A stretch of 64,000 nucleotides of DNA. Source: Tychonema litorale BBK16. GTDB taxonomy: Bacteria > Cyanobacteriota > Cyanobacteriia > Cyanobacteriales > Microcoleaceae. The stretch is from NCBI RefSeq assembly GCF_021648855.1, contig NZ_JAKJHX010000012.1, positions 1-64,000 of the forward strand. Reading direction: 5' to 3'. A program made the position numbers and the translations under genes. Below the pieces are notes generated by a model. The model was not told where the DNA came from. It saw nothing but the letters and a program-made list of their open reading frames with translations, and did no database searches. Below are positions 32,588 to 41,784 of this stretch, one piece after another; within the stretch, counting starts at the first letter, position 1, and every line of letters starts with the position of its first letter.

Positions 32588-34594
32588 CTATTCCGCTGCT
32601 TGTAGAACTACTTCTTGGAAGTTAATCACATCCGATCGCGGATCGCAGTGAGTCACTTTGACTTCAAACCGATCGCCTACTTCGACCGATCGACCAAACC
32701 GCATTGCCAATTCTAAACCCAACTCTTCCAACAAAATCAATCCCAGATTGCTATCTTCCCGCAACCAGCGCAACATCAAAGCCTCCCAGACTTCCTCCGG
32801 GTTTCGCCGCAAATATTCCAATCCCCAATAGCGATTGGTTTGGCGTTCCACACTAGAAGCCTCTCTGACTGCTGTACCCAAACACATCACAATGTCCTGC
32901 ATTTCTTCAGGAGAAAAAGGCTGCGGTTCATCACGCAAATGAGCTTTGATTTGAAAATGAGTCAGCAAATCGGTATAACGACGGATCGGAGAAGTGACTT
33001 GAGTGTACGCTTCCAAACCCAAACTAGAGTGCCTTCCAGGAGTCAAATTCATCTCACTACGAGGCATACAGCGACGCACAGCGCAAGCACGGGCGGGGCC
33101 TGCGGGGACAGCTAACAGTTCTTCCTCTGGTGGGAGTTCCGGTTGGGGCTGATGGCGGTAGGGTATGGCTAGGCTGTGTGTTTGACCGTAGCGGGCTGCG
33201 ACTTCGCCGGCGAGGATCATCATTTCAGCGACTAACAATCGGGCTGTGGAGTCATCAATGACGTGAATTTTGATTTCCTCGCCGTTGACTTTGATCACAG
33301 ATTCTGGCATGAAAATGCTGATTGCGCCTTGAGTTTCCCGCCATTTTTGTCGTAGTTTGGCCAGTGTGGCGATCGCACTTATTTCCGGTTCTGCTTCAAT
33401 TCCCAACTCCAACATCTCATCTACATCATCGTAGGTTAAGCGATAGGTAGGTTTCACCGTGCTGATGTGAATGCTGTAATCTTGGACTGCACCAGTTTCA
33501 TCTAAGATCACACTAAAACTGAGAGCACTGCACTCTTTACCTTGAATTAAACTCATCGGCCCAGTTGCTAATTCTGGGGGAAACATTGGGATCATCCCTG
33601 TGGGGAGGTAAACCGTAGTAGTGCGTTTCCGGGCTTCCATGTCGAGTTCGTCTCCGGGGGAAAGCAAGCGTGTGGGATCTGCTATATGTATCCACAGGCG
33701 TTGCTGGCCGTTTTCGAGAAATTCTAAGCTGAGTCCGTCGTCTATCTCGGTAGTGCTTTCATCGTCGATCGTGTAAACCTTTAAGTGGGTTAAATCGAGA
33801 CGATTTGTATCATAGTCGCTTGACAGATTTTCTAAGCAACGTTGAACTCCTTCTAATACCTTGGCAGGTAATTGTAGGGGAATTTGGCTGCGTCGCAAGA
33901 ACAAGTTTTCGTGGAGACTCCACAAGCCGAGATCGACTAATAGTTGAAAGGCTGCTTCGGGATTTTCGGGACGTTCTAAGCTGGCTAAGGTTTCTAGGGC
34001 TGGGGTGCGGTGTGTTGCTTCTTCTCCCAAGGTGGCAAATCTTTCTAAGGCATCGAGGCGAGTGCGATCGCTACTTGCCCAGTCTACATTTTCCCCGGCC
34101 AGTCGCTGCTTGACTCGATCCCAAAATCCTTGGGATTCTTGGTGTCGCTGTTGTTCTACTTCTTGCTGGTGTTTGATTTCGGCTACTTGGGCGGCCGATC
34201 GCGGTTCGTAACGATCGCCCTTTTGTTTGAAATATAATTTGTCTGTTGATAGTAAACAATAGGCTGCGTAACACTGGGCCGCAGTGCGATCGGAAAATAG
34301 GAGCACTGCTAAGGATTCGGGATCGGCGGTTTCTCCACCATCTACTAGCAATTCCCAAGCGACTTCTAGACTCGATGGATCTGAGTAAACTTCTACTTCT
34401 TTGAGAAATTTTGGAATATCGGAGGGTTTGTAGGTTTCTCCGGCAATTTCATAGGTGATTTGTTTAGGCGGTATGCTGTGCGGTTGACTGTTTTCGTCTA
34501 CCAATACCCAATTTTTTTTGCCGTCGGGGCGATCGGCAACAGCTAGACGGCGGTCGCCGTGCAGTCTAAATTCTACTAAGGTTCCCTTGTCCAC
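32588..34594 (-). CDS. rnr: RNase II/R family 3'-5' exoribonuclease
   Basis: 668 aa. The RNB catalytic domain is centred on TIDDESTTEIDDGLSLE, with the acidic metal-binding cluster, and continues LWIHIADPTRLL...EARKRTTTVYLPTGMIPMFPPEL; the C-terminal SPIRRYTDLLTHFQI is also typical. The N-terminus has a small SH3-like region instead of full cold-shock domains, and a short S1-like end follows, the cyanobacterial RNase II type (sometimes named vacB/zam). Start is GTG 34594. It follows rpmG and rpsR on the same strand, a cluster I recall from other cyanobacteria. rnr versus rnb is uncertain. Confidence 0.85.
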   Translation of the reverse strand: MDKGTLVEFRLHGDRRLAVADRPDGKKNWVLVDENSQPHSIPPKQITYEIAGETYKPSDIPKFLKEVEVYSDPSSLEVAWELLVDGGETADPESLAVLLFSDRTAAQCYAAYCLLSTDKLYFKQKGDRYEPRSAAQVAEIKHQQEVEQQRHQESQGFWDRVKQRLAGENVDWASSDRTRLDALERFATLGEEATHRTPALETLASLERPENPEAAFQLLVDLGLWSLHENLFLRRSQIPLQLPAKVLEGVQRCLENLSSDYDTNRLDLTHLKVYTIDDESTTEIDDGLSLEFLENGQQRLWIHIADPTRLLSPGDELDMEARKRTTTVYLPTGMIPMFPPELATGPMSLIQGKECSALSFSVILDETGAVQDYSIHISTVKPTYRLTYDDVDEMLELGIEAEPEISAIATLAKLRQKWRETQGAISIFMPESVIKVNGEEIKIHVIDDSTARLLVAEMMILAGEVAARYGQTHSLAIPYRHQPQPELPPEEELLAVPAGPARACAVRRCMPRSEMNLTPGRHSSLGLEAYTQVTSPIRRYTDLLTHFQIKAHLRDEPQPFSPEEMQDIVMCLGTAVREASSVERQTNRYWGLEYLRRNPEEVWEALMLRWLREDSNLGLILLEELGLELAMRFGRSVEVGDRFEVKVTHCDPRSDVINFQEVVLQAAE

Positions 34595-34769
34595 TTGCCA
34601 GTTATATAATTAATATTTTAGACTTTTACATTTGCCATTTGTCAAATTTTGACTTGGGGATTTTAGATTTTGGAGACTTGTATTTTTTCTGGTTAAATGA
34701 CGTAAAAACGTTACTTTTGCCTAGCTTCTATCCCAGTCCAAAATCTAAAATCTAAAATCCAAAATCCGA

Positions 34770-34985
34770 TTAACCTTCTTGGTTTACGAAAGGCATCAAA
34801 GCGACAATTCTTGCTCTTTTGATGCTTCTGGTCAGGTCTCGTTGCTGTTTTGCTGTCAAGCCTGTAATCCGGCGGGGCAGGATTTTACCCCGTTCAGTGA
34901 CGTATTTTTTGAGCAAATCGACGTCTTTATAGTCGATCGGGTCTCCTGGTTTGATTGGCGATACGCGCCGGCGAAAGTAAGTCAT
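34770..34985 (-). CDS. rpsR: 30S ribosomal protein S18
   Basis: 71 aa from ATG 34985 ([21 protein letters not shown]). The frame is open 33 bases upstream but into repeat sequence. Conserved S18 core: [43 protein letters not shown]. It lies between rpmG and the RNase gene. Confidence 0.97.
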   Translation of the reverse strand: MTYFRRRVSPIKPGDPIDYKDVDLLKKYVTERGKILPRRITGLTAKQQRDLTRSIKRARIVALMPFVNQEG

Positions 34986-35003
34986 TTTTGGGAGAATTGG
35001 TAA

Positions 35004-35165
35004 TTGGGCATTGGGCATTGGGCATTAGGCATTGGGCATTGGGCATTGGGCATTGGGCATTGGGCATTGGGCATTGGTTACTGGTAGTTCATCACAAATA
35101 ACTAAGGACTAATGACTAAGGACTAATGACTAATGACTACTGACTAATGACTAATGACTAATGAC
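35004..35165. repeat. Heptanucleotide arrays (TTGGGCA)10 and (ACTAATG)n between rpmG and rpsR
   Basis: Ten TTGGGCA copies with one variant (35004-35077), a short spacer, then about nine GACTAAT-type units to 35165. The second array runs into the rpmG stop codon. A ribosomal-protein operon is thus interrupted by about 160 bases of tandem repeats. Confidence 0.9.
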
Positions 35166-35353
35166 TACTTGATCTCTTTGTGATTCGTGTGCTTGTTGCA
35201 ATGGGGGCAGAACTTTTGCAGTTCTAGCCGGGCCGTCGTGTTGCGACGGTTTTTGGTAGTAGTGTACCGAGATACGCCTTTGGAGCGTTTGCTCGCGTTA
35301 GTTCGGCACTCAGTACACTCTAGGGTAATTATGATGCGGACGCCTTTAGCCAT
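35165..35353 (-). CDS. rpmG: 50S ribosomal protein L33
   Basis: 62 aa. [16 protein letters not shown] start, two CxxC zinc-type motifs (CTEC; CPHC), and the basic core [20 protein letters not shown] are typical of the zinc-binding form of L33. First gene of the rpmG-rpsR group. Confidence 0.96.
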   Translation of the reverse strand: MAKGVRIIITLECTECRTNASKRSKGVSRYTTTKNRRNTTARLELQKFCPHCNKHTNHKEIK

Positions 35354-35391
35354 AATTCTAAATAAATTTCGACTAATTTAAACACAATTTA

Positions 35392-35925
35392 TTATCTTCT
35401 CACATTACTCTGCACTTGGTCAAGCAATCTTCTGACTTTGATGTCCAGGGAGTAGCCGCGCCGAGTGCCGACGACGATCGTACCACTGATGCGATCGTGG
35501 AAAGCCTGGGGAAACCGGGTGGTGTCGGTGAAGGCAACGCTACAGTCGATCGCCAGGGGCAACATGAGCAACACAACGCCCGCATTAGCGGATGTGAGTC
35601 CCCCCAGGGCTAGGAAGGCTAAGGCAGCGCAACCGCCCAGTAAAGCCTCGCGTTTGGAGAGTTCTTGGAGGCCGGGAGTGCGATCGAGTCTAGGATCAAC
35701 AATTTTGATATCTACAGCCCAGCGGCCCAGACTTTGACCTTTATTTTTTCTGACGATGGCTACGCGCATGATCAGCCAGAGTAGGACAAAAAAGATGATT
35801 TGGGCGATCGGATTAGTCCCAAGAAGCAAACTAGGCAACCAAACGGCGAAGCCATCGATGCAGAAAGCAGCGGCGCGACGGCCGATCGATACTTTGGGAA
35901 GGAGAGGAACTAGCTCGGAACTCAT
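35392..35925 (-). CDS. RDD family membrane protein
   Basis: 177 aa from ATG 35925 (MSSELVPLLPKVSIGRRAAAFCIDG). The signature pair is the RRAAAFCIDGFAVWL first helix and KGQSLGRWAVDIKIVD after the second helix. Three or more membrane segments. RDD proteins are of largely unknown function; some act in ion homeostasis. GC-rich coding compared with neighbours. Confidence 0.82.
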   Translation of the reverse strand: MSSELVPLLPKVSIGRRAAAFCIDGFAVWLPSLLLGTNPIAQIIFFVLLWLIMRVAIVRKNKGQSLGRWAVDIKIVDPRLDRTPGLQELSKREALLGGCAALAFLALGGLTSANAGVVLLMLPLAIDCSVAFTDTTRFPQAFHDRISGTIVVGTRRGYSLDIKVRRLLDQVQSNVRR

Positions 35926-36030
35926 GGGCAAAAAAGAATTACTTTAAAATGCGTAAGTCCTGTTTCTATCATAGCTGAAACTCCAGAAGATATTTTACCA
36001 TTTAATAAACTTCATCACCGATTAAATCCA

Positions 36031-36261
36031 CTACTCCAGACAACTTCCATCATCATCTCCGAATAAATCTGCGATCAAATCATCAACGCTTCCCCTCTTT
36101 GCTGTCCCATTCTTAAAAGCTTGCATCACTTCCTGAGCATTCGCCAAAATTTCAGCCCGTCGATTTTCAATCCGTTGCTTAGCGATCAACTCAAACAACT
36201 GATCTTGATCTTCTATTGATAAACTTTGAACCTGATCGATAATTTCTTGTATACTCATCAT
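36031..36261 (-). CDS. Small antitoxin-like protein, orphan
   Basis: 76 aa. The N-terminal SIQEIIDQVQSLSIEDQDQLFELIAKQRIENRRAEI helix pair and acidic tail are typical of small cyanobacterial antitoxin-like proteins that precede a toxin gene. Start ATG 36261 has an excellent AAAGGAGGTTGT upstream. No toxin frame follows before the RDD gene, so it is an orphan. Immediately upstream the same strand encodes a 22-codon tail (IKDRVLAEAKSLVDFTLKEVV) whose stop overlaps this ATG, perhaps the remnant of a lost first gene. Confidence 0.6.
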   Translation of the reverse strand: MMSIQEIIDQVQSLSIEDQDQLFELIAKQRIENRRAEILANAQEVMQAFKNGTAKRGSVDDLIADLFGDDDGSCLE

Positions 36262-36355
36262 ACAACCTCCTTTAAAGTAAAATCAACTAAAGATTTAGCC
36301 TCCGCCAAAACCCGATCTTTAATCAATTAGTTTACCAGCCTTGCTCATACAACGT

Positions 36356-37072
36356 ATGTATAAACGACTATTTTCACAAGCCCAACTCGATCGCACTCTG
36401 CTAACTAAAGCATACGCGATCGCCAAAAAAGCAGGAAATCACAATTTGGCAAAACTAATGACTTTTGCGATCATATTACTGCCTACAAACCTCGCTTTTT
36501 CTGCTCCTAATTACTTGGGTAGCGAACCTCATTCTGAGACTGACAGCGCTAAATTCACCAAAAAGGTTAACATCATCTTAGCTCAAGAGAACACCCAGTT
36601 GCCACTGAGAATTCGGTCTGGTGGCACAGAACCTATAAAAGGCTTTGTTCTCCTGGAAATTATTTCACCCAATCGAGATACAACTCAACCAATTCAAGGT
36701 AGCAGGCTTCGTCTCTACGATGTTCATGTTGCCAAAATGTTTGAGACTACCCATTTTTTCTGCCAAAAATCCAGAGGCATTTCCGGTTATGAATGGGTTT
36801 ATTCAGCAGGTAATGGAAGTATTCGCATGGGGAACTTTAAAATTACCTGTAGTTTAGCTAGCGAAATGGCTTCAACCTACGGCTTAGGTAAGCCAGAACG
36901 CACAAGCATTGGCATAGATACCGAGGGAGGCCCTCCTGAATCAGATGTCTATTCTATTCCGATTTTAGACATCACCGGTTCTAAGGTTCAGCGATGGATG
37001 AATTTTGTACAAAATTTTAAACCAACGATCAGGGGTCTTCAGCGACATACAATACTAAATTATCTGCAATAA
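36356..37072 (+). CDS. Exported hypothetical protein, 238 aa
   Basis: Start placed at ATG 36356 rather than the TTG at 36341. A long basic N-terminal region is followed by a hydrophobic stretch (LMTFAIILLPTNLAFSAP, cleavage likely near residue 50), so the protein is probably secreted. The mature part is beta-rich with two Cys (FFCQKS, KITCSL). I recognise no family. A GDSL hydrolase gene follows 20 bases downstream on the same strand, so they may form an operon. Confidence 0.6.
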   Translation: MYKRLFSQAQLDRTLLTKAYAIAKKAGNHNLAKLMTFAIILLPTNLAFSAPNYLGSEPHSETDSAKFTKKVNIILAQENTQLPLRIRSGGTEPIKGFVLLEIISPNRDTTQPIQGSRLRLYDVHVAKMFETTHFFCQKSRGISGYEWVYSAGNGSIRMGNFKITCSLASEMASTYGLGKPERTSIGIDTEGGPPESDVYSIPILDITGSKVQRWMNFVQNFKPTIRGLQRHTILNYLQ

Positions 37073-37092
37073 GCCGTTCTTCTTTTTTCCTT

Positions 37093-37947
37093 ATGTCTTC
37101 AAAAGTGCGATCGCCTTACCTCAAATATCCATTAAAGCAAATAGTAATCAGATTTGCCACCGCAGTAATTGCTACTTTGATTTTCATCAACATCCCTCAC
37201 TCCTTAATTCCGATGTTTCAAGAATCCCCATCCCAGGCTAGTCTACCCCCAGAAATCGAGAACATACTCGCCGGCAAACGCAGAATTGTCACCATTGGCG
37301 ATAGCATCACCGAAGCTGGCAAATACCCCGGAGGTTACGTTTGGCTGCTACAACGCTATCTAAATGCTCTTTATCCCGATCGCAAAATCGAAATCATCAA
37401 CGTCGGCATCTCCGGCAACAAAGCCACTGATATGCAAGCCCGTTTCCAGCAAGATGTGATTGACAAACAACCAGATTTAGTCATGATTAATGTCGGAGTA
37501 AACGACGTTTGGCACGCATTCTTTGACTTTCAAAACCGTCAATTTCATCCCCAAGGAAACTTAACCACAGGAGTAGCTTTAGCAGAATATAAACAAAAAT
37601 TAACTCAAATGGTAGAAGCAGCAAAAGCAGCCGGAATTCGAGTTGCCCTACTTTCTCCTACTCCCATTCGTGAAGTTCTCGACGGCCCGGAAAATCAGCG
37701 CTTACAAGAATATATTGTCGCCATGCGAGAAATTGCCTTACAGTATCAATGCTTATTTATTGATTTAAATAAACCGTTTCGCGAAGTTATCACCACCTTT
37801 CAAAGACACGCTGGAAAAACTCTAAACTTGTTAGCAGCAGACGGAGTACACCCAAATCTATCCGGCTATCGAATTATGGCTTTTAGTATTTTGCGAGGCT
37901 TAGGAATACCGACCAAAGATATTGAAAATTTGGAAGTCAAAAATTGA
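37093..37947 (+). CDS. SGNH/GDSL family hydrolase, membrane-anchored or secreted
   Basis: 284 aa. N-terminal hydrophobic helix (about residues 16-36) then a flavodoxin-like SGNH domain: block I IGDSITEAG with Ser71, block II NVGISGNKATDM, block III INVGVNDVW, block V DGVHPNLSGY with Asp250 and His253. Substrate unknown (acyl or acetyl esters of sugars or lipids are typical). It lies 20 bases after an exported protein gene. Confidence 0.87.
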   Translation: MSSKVRSPYLKYPLKQIVIRFATAVIATLIFINIPHSLIPMFQESPSQASLPPEIENILAGKRRIVTIGDSITEAGKYPGGYVWLLQRYLNALYPDRKIEIINVGISGNKATDMQARFQQDVIDKQPDLVMINVGVNDVWHAFFDFQNRQFHPQGNLTTGVALAEYKQKLTQMVEAAKAAGIRVALLSPTPIREVLDGPENQRLQEYIVAMREIALQYQCLFIDLNKPFREVITTFQRHAGKTLNLLAADGVHPNLSGYRIMAFSILRGLGIPTKDIENLEVKN

Positions 37948-37982
37948 ATTGCCGATCTTCGCCGCGTCAGTAAACATAAATT

Positions 37983-38145
37983 TTGTAGGGGCGGGTTCAC
38001 CAACATATATAACAAGAACCAACAATCTTAATAAACCCGCCCGCCCCCAACAATAAATCGCTACCTCTTTTAAGATACAAGGGGCGGGTTTTACAAACAA
38101 TAATTGCCTAAAACTCATAATCTCGTAAACCCGCCCGCCCCCAAC
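37983..38145. repeat. GGGGCGGGTTT / AAACCCGCCCC repeats
   Basis: Two head-to-head inverted pairs: GTAGGGGCGGGTTCACCAACA...AAACCCGCCCGCCCCC and AGGGGCGGGTTTTACAAACAAT...AAACCCGCCCGCCCCC, between the convergent GDSL and DUF4436 genes. Related copies are near 39174-39299, 46829 and 54256. Confidence 0.85.
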
Positions 38146-38149
38146 TTGA

Positions 38150-39049
38150 TTATTCAACTGGTGGATGATAGCGCTTTAACCAACAACTACCAATAATCAC
38201 CAAAGCCACCACCACAATAATTTCTGTCCAAAAAAACGACAGAAAATCACTCGCAGTACCCACCGGAGGAACTCCAGGCTGAGCATTACGAATTGCCGGA
38301 AAAGCGAACAACATCACCGCCGTCCAACTCAGCATTCCAACTTCCGGCAACTTACCCGATTTCATCACTTTTAATGCCAGTAGCAATGCCATAATTGACA
38401 GTACCCACATGATCACAATAATCACTAAAGCGAAAAATTTCACTGAGAGCGATCGCGTTGTGCAAACATCGATATAAATAAAAATAGAAGAATTTTCTTC
38501 CAGAGGCTTGTAAGTGATGTCAAAGCCTGGAACATCTGCATGAAACTTAAATTCTAATGGTACAGGCTTTAGTTCAAAAGGAGCAAACTTTTTCCGAATA
38601 GAAGGCAGTGGATCTATAGAAATAGCTACTCTGGCAATGTGTCTATCAAAAGGATAATTATTAGTTTTCCCCTTAACTAAATTGAACTTTAAAGCAGGAA
38701 ACATCATCGGTTTGCCTTCTTTAAAAGTAATTTCCGAATCTTCTATATTTGCACCATTAACCGTCATCAACAAATCTTGAGCTGGGTATGTCGGCCCTTT
38801 TTTGTAAATACCTTTAAGTTCAAATTCTAAGCGCGTTTCTAATTCATTTTTAAGTGGATCTATTCCGATCGCAGTCATCTTCACTTCAACCAAGCCTTGG
38901 GGAGCCTGAGAGCCACCTGGAGAAGGGCTGTAAGGCTCTTGGGCATTGGCTACTTCAGGGAAAATAGATAAGGTAATTGCAAAAATCAGGCTCAGATTGC
39001 AAATTAAAATAAGTATTTTTTTGAGATTCTTTCTGTTAACAATTTGCAT
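38150..39049 (-). CDS. DUF4436 family membrane protein
   Basis: 299 aa. Signal peptide (cleavage after VANA, about residue 36), an extracytoplasmic beta domain of ~160 residues (YPFDRHIARVAIS resembles the F-P-F-D motif of Cys-loop-like beta domains), and three or four C-terminal helices. The conserved FPAIRNAQPGVPPVGTASDFLSFFW block identifies DUF4436. Function unknown. Confidence 0.8.
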   Translation of the reverse strand: MQIVNRKNLKKILILICNLSLIFAITLSIFPEVANAQEPYSPSPGGSQAPQGLVEVKMTAIGIDPLKNELETRLEFELKGIYKKGPTYPAQDLLMTVNGANIEDSEITFKEGKPMMFPALKFNLVKGKTNNYPFDRHIARVAISIDPLPSIRKKFAPFELKPVPLEFKFHADVPGFDITYKPLEENSSIFIYIDVCTTRSLSVKFFALVIIVIMWVLSIMALLLALKVMKSGKLPEVGMLSWTAVMLFAFPAIRNAQPGVPPVGTASDFLSFFWTEIIVVVALVIIGSCWLKRYHPPVE

Positions 39050-39079
39050 TAATTATGATCATAAAATATTCTGTAATGG

Positions 39080-39300
39080 CAGGCGATGCCTTGAGCAGAG
39101 CGTCGCCCTGAGCGTAGTCGAAGGGTCGAAGGATTCACCAACAATATTAGCCAATAATTGACAATCTGAGTAAACCCGCCCACACCACACAAAAATCCTG
39201 TAGATTCGGAAAATGTAAATGATGATTTATGGTTCGGTTCGGGCGGGTTTTCGAGATTATTTGTTTCAAGGAATTATTGTTTGTGAACCCGCCCGCTTGT
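39080..39300. repeat. Repeat-filled gap with CCCTGAGCGTAGTCGAAGGG and GGCGGGTTT units
   Basis: Contains one copy of the GAGCGTAGTCGAAGGGTC repeat (also at about 7590) and a pair of inverted AAACCCGCCC / GGGCGGGTTT units (about 39174-39182 and 39241-39250, 39289-39295). No gene fits. Confidence 0.75.
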
Positions 39301-39312
39301 ATCTACAGGAAC

Positions 39313-39483
39313 TTAACCGCGATCGTGTTTAGCAATCACCCAAATGGCATGGACAATGCCGGGAATAAAACCCAAAAAGGTGAGAACCAGGTTAATCCAA
39401 AAATCAGTACCAATTCCGACCGTCAGAAATACGCCCAAGGGGGGAAGAAAAATGGCGGCGACTATGCGAATTAAATTATTCAT
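39313..39483 (-). CDS. YqaE/Pmp3 family small membrane protein
   Basis: A 56-aa gene on the minus strand (ATG at 39483, TAA at 39313-39315). The product MNNLIRIVAAIFLPPLGVF... has two membrane helices and the family motif FLPPLGVFLTVG followed by DFWINLVLTFLGFIPGIVHA. Pmp3/YqaE proteins are small stress-related membrane proteins that affect membrane potential in yeast and plants. Its stop lies close to repeats on the left; speE follows on its right in the same direction, 40 bases away (transcribed before it), so they may share a transcript. Confidence 0.88.
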   Translation of the reverse strand: MNNLIRIVAAIFLPPLGVFLTVGIGTDFWINLVLTFLGFIPGIVHAIWVIAKHDRG

Positions 39484-39522
39484 CTGAGTTGATCCAAACG
39501 ACTTTTATCTTTCAATTTAGCT

Positions 39523-40467
39523 TCACTGACCGACAGAACCTTTCCCGAAAAACTTAGGCGGTGCGGCCATAGTGTAAACTTCGGTTTCAGCGGCGATGAC
39601 TTGTCGCAAGTGACCAGGAACTTGCATCAATCCCAACAGCGTAATGCCGTCGAACATTCGGAATCCACCGATGGTTTGATCGGCTAGTAATTTGTCTGTA
39701 ACTTCTGGTTCGGGGCGGGTGTTGATTTCTTGATTTGAAGCTACAGCAAAACCCCAAGGAGCTCCGTAGGTAGAAATAAAGCTGGTGCAAGATTGAACGT
39801 TGGGGAAAACTGATTTCAGGGTATTTACAATGCGGGCGTGCATTTTCATTTCGGCTGGAGAAACTGGCCCAGCTTGCACTACAAAATATCCTGTAGGCGA
39901 CATGATGCGGCGTACTTTCTCGAAGTATTCTTTTGTAAATAACTGGAAAGAAGGGCCTTCTTCAATGGGATCTGATAAGTCGGAAATGACGATATCCCAA
40001 TCGGTGTCACTGTTATCCAAATAGTCTAAAGCATCGCCGATTACGACTTCGCAACGAGGGTCATCAAAGGCATTTTGGTGCATTTCTGGAAGGTGTTCGC
40101 GGCAAGCATCTACGACTTCGCCGTCGATATCAATCATCACTACTTTTTCAACACTTTTCCAGCGGAGAACTTCTCTAATTGTCGCGCCTTCGCCGCCACC
40201 AAGAACCAGGACTTTTTTGGGTGAACCGTGCAAAGTCATGGCTGGGTGAACCAGTGGTTCGTGGTACAGAAACTCGTCGCCTGTACAAGATTGCCATTTG
40301 CCATCCAAAACTAAGCCTTTGCCGTAAGTACCGGTTTCAACCACGTACATTTCTTGAAAGGCTGTTTTTTTGTAAGCAAGCACCCGCGTGATACCGTGAA
40401 CGTAGATATCCCAAGGGGTAATGTACTCGCTCATCCAAAAATCTGCACGAACTTCGCTACCTGACAT
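39523..40467 (-). CDS. speE: Spermidine synthase (polyamine aminopropyltransferase)
   Basis: 314 aa. The Rossmann fold carries VLVLGGGEGATIREVLRW (decarboxylated-AdoMet binding), DIDGEVVDACREHLPEMH, GDALDYL and the catalytic-loop segment ISDLSDPIEEGPSFQLFTKEYF. It transfers aminopropyl groups to putrescine or a related amine. The N-terminus (WMSEYITPWDIYVHGITRVL) is of the longer cyanobacterial type. Triamine/tetramine specificity cannot be read. Confidence 0.92.
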   Translation of the reverse strand: MSGSEVRADFWMSEYITPWDIYVHGITRVLAYKKTAFQEMYVVETGTYGKGLVLDGKWQSCTGDEFLYHEPLVHPAMTLHGSPKKVLVLGGGEGATIREVLRWKSVEKVVMIDIDGEVVDACREHLPEMHQNAFDDPRCEVVIGDALDYLDNSDTDWDIVISDLSDPIEEGPSFQLFTKEYFEKVRRIMSPTGYFVVQAGPVSPAEMKMHARIVNTLKSVFPNVQSCTSFISTYGAPWGFAVASNQEINTRPEPEVTDKLLADQTIGGFRMFDGITLLGLMQVPGHLRQVIAAETEVYTMAAPPKFFGKGSVGQ

Positions 40468-40547
40468 TCAATACTCTCCCAATCTAAGTTGCTCAACTAA
40501 TAATTCATAGCACAGAATGGTGTTGGTGTGTAAGTGCGATCGATACC

Positions 40548-40577
40548 TTGGGCTAAAATGAACCTCCTACCTATAAT
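40548..40577 (+). promoter_or_regulatory. Candidate promoter of the binding-protein gene
   Basis: TTGGGC (40548-40553), 18-base spacer, TATAAT (40572-40577), 39 bases before ATG 40617. The -10 box is perfect, the -35 box matches TTGACA at four of six positions. Confidence 0.4.
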
Positions 40578-40616
40578 ATAATTGACTAAGGAATCACTGG
40601 AAGCATAGCTAAGTAT

Positions 40617-41639
40617 ATGTTAAGAAATCATCTGATGTTCGATCTGAAGTTTTTTAGAAAATTCTGCGGTAAACTCCAAAAAAGCTTTACCTTTAGCATT
40701 GTGGCAGTCGCCCTCTGTACGGCTATATTAGCTAGTTGTACCAAAGCCGAAGCCCCTTTACGAGTCGGTGCTAATGTATGGCCAGGCTATGAGACTTTGT
40801 ATTTGGCTCGCAGTTTAGGTTATTACGATAATACACCCATTCGATTAGTAGATTATCCTTCAGGTACAGAAGAGGTACGAGCCTATCGAAATGGAGACAT
40901 TGAAGCGGCCGGCATATCGATCGATCAAGCTTTAGTATTGGCAGCCAACAATCCTGATGTAAAAATTGTAGTGGTGATGGATTTCTCTAACGGTGGAGAT
41001 GTGATTCTCGGAAAACCAGCAATTCAAAATGTGCAAGGTTTAAAAGGGAAACCAGTAGGTGTCGAAGCTAATGCACTAGGAGCATTCATAATTACTCGTG
41101 CTTTAGAACAAAAAGGTATGTCTCCTCAAGATATAAAAATTGTCTCTTTAGGAGTATCTGAACATGAACGAGCCTTTAAACAGGGAACTGTAGATGCTGT
41201 CGTTACCTTTGGTTCAGCTAGGATAAAGCTGCTAGAAGCGGGTGCAAAGCTACTGTTTGATAGTTCGCAAATTCCTGGTGAAATTGTGGGTGTTCTCATA
41301 GTACGCGATGAAGTTATTAAGAAGCAGCCCAAGGCTTTGCAAGCTCTAATTGACGGTCGGTTTCGCGCCCTAGATTATTTGACGAAAAATCCCCAGGATG
41401 CTGCGATTAAGATTGCTCCCCGTACAGGAATTACTCCAGAGCAATTCTTAGAATCTTTAAAAGGGCTGCGTAGTCCAGATTTGCAAGAAAACCAAAAATT
41501 ACTAGGAAAAACAGACCCCTCATTGCTGAAGGGGGTAAAGCGACTGTCTGAAGTGATGTTAGACAATAAATTACTGCCAAAAGCTGTAGATACTGCTCCT
41601 TTGTTGGACGATAGACTGGTCAAAAATGTAAAATTATGA
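40617..41639 (+). CDS. ABC-type substrate-binding lipoprotein (NrtA/SsuA/TauA-like)
   Basis: 340 aa. Lipobox ILASC with Cys41 as lipidation site (start could also be Met7). Periplasmic type II binding fold of the nitrate/sulfonate/thiamine-precursor group: LRVGANVWPGYETLYLARSLGYY, GDIEAAGISIDQALVLA, LKGKPVGVEANALGAFI, and VDAVVTFGSAR. There is no permease or ATPase gene nearby. Instead a sensor kinase gene follows 145 bases downstream on the same strand, suggesting that the protein feeds a signalling pathway rather than transport. Ligand unknown. Confidence 0.82.
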   Translation: MLRNHLMFDLKFFRKFCGKLQKSFTFSIVAVALCTAILASCTKAEAPLRVGANVWPGYETLYLARSLGYYDNTPIRLVDYPSGTEEVRAYRNGDIEAAGISIDQALVLAANNPDVKIVVVMDFSNGGDVILGKPAIQNVQGLKGKPVGVEANALGAFIITRALEQKGMSPQDIKIVSLGVSEHERAFKQGTVDAVVTFGSARIKLLEAGAKLLFDSSQIPGEIVGVLIVRDEVIKKQPKALQALIDGRFRALDYLTKNPQDAAIKIAPRTGITPEQFLESLKGLRSPDLQENQKLLGKTDPSLLKGVKRLSEVMLDNKLLPKAVDTAPLLDDRLVKNVKL

Positions 41640-41784
41640 CTTAAGAAGTGAGCTGGTTTATCATTGATAAATAGGAATTTTATGGTGGAATATCCGCGTT
41701 GTTTTGTGGTTATTGCAACATTTTTTACTGGGCAATTATTCGGCACTATCTAGGAACTATAATTTTACCTAATTCCTACTAACT

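Noticed and set aside
32840-33115. Long antisense frames in rnr, putA, priA and pntB
   Set aside because: Shadows of strongly coding, codon-biased genes; no ribosome sites and no recognisable products.
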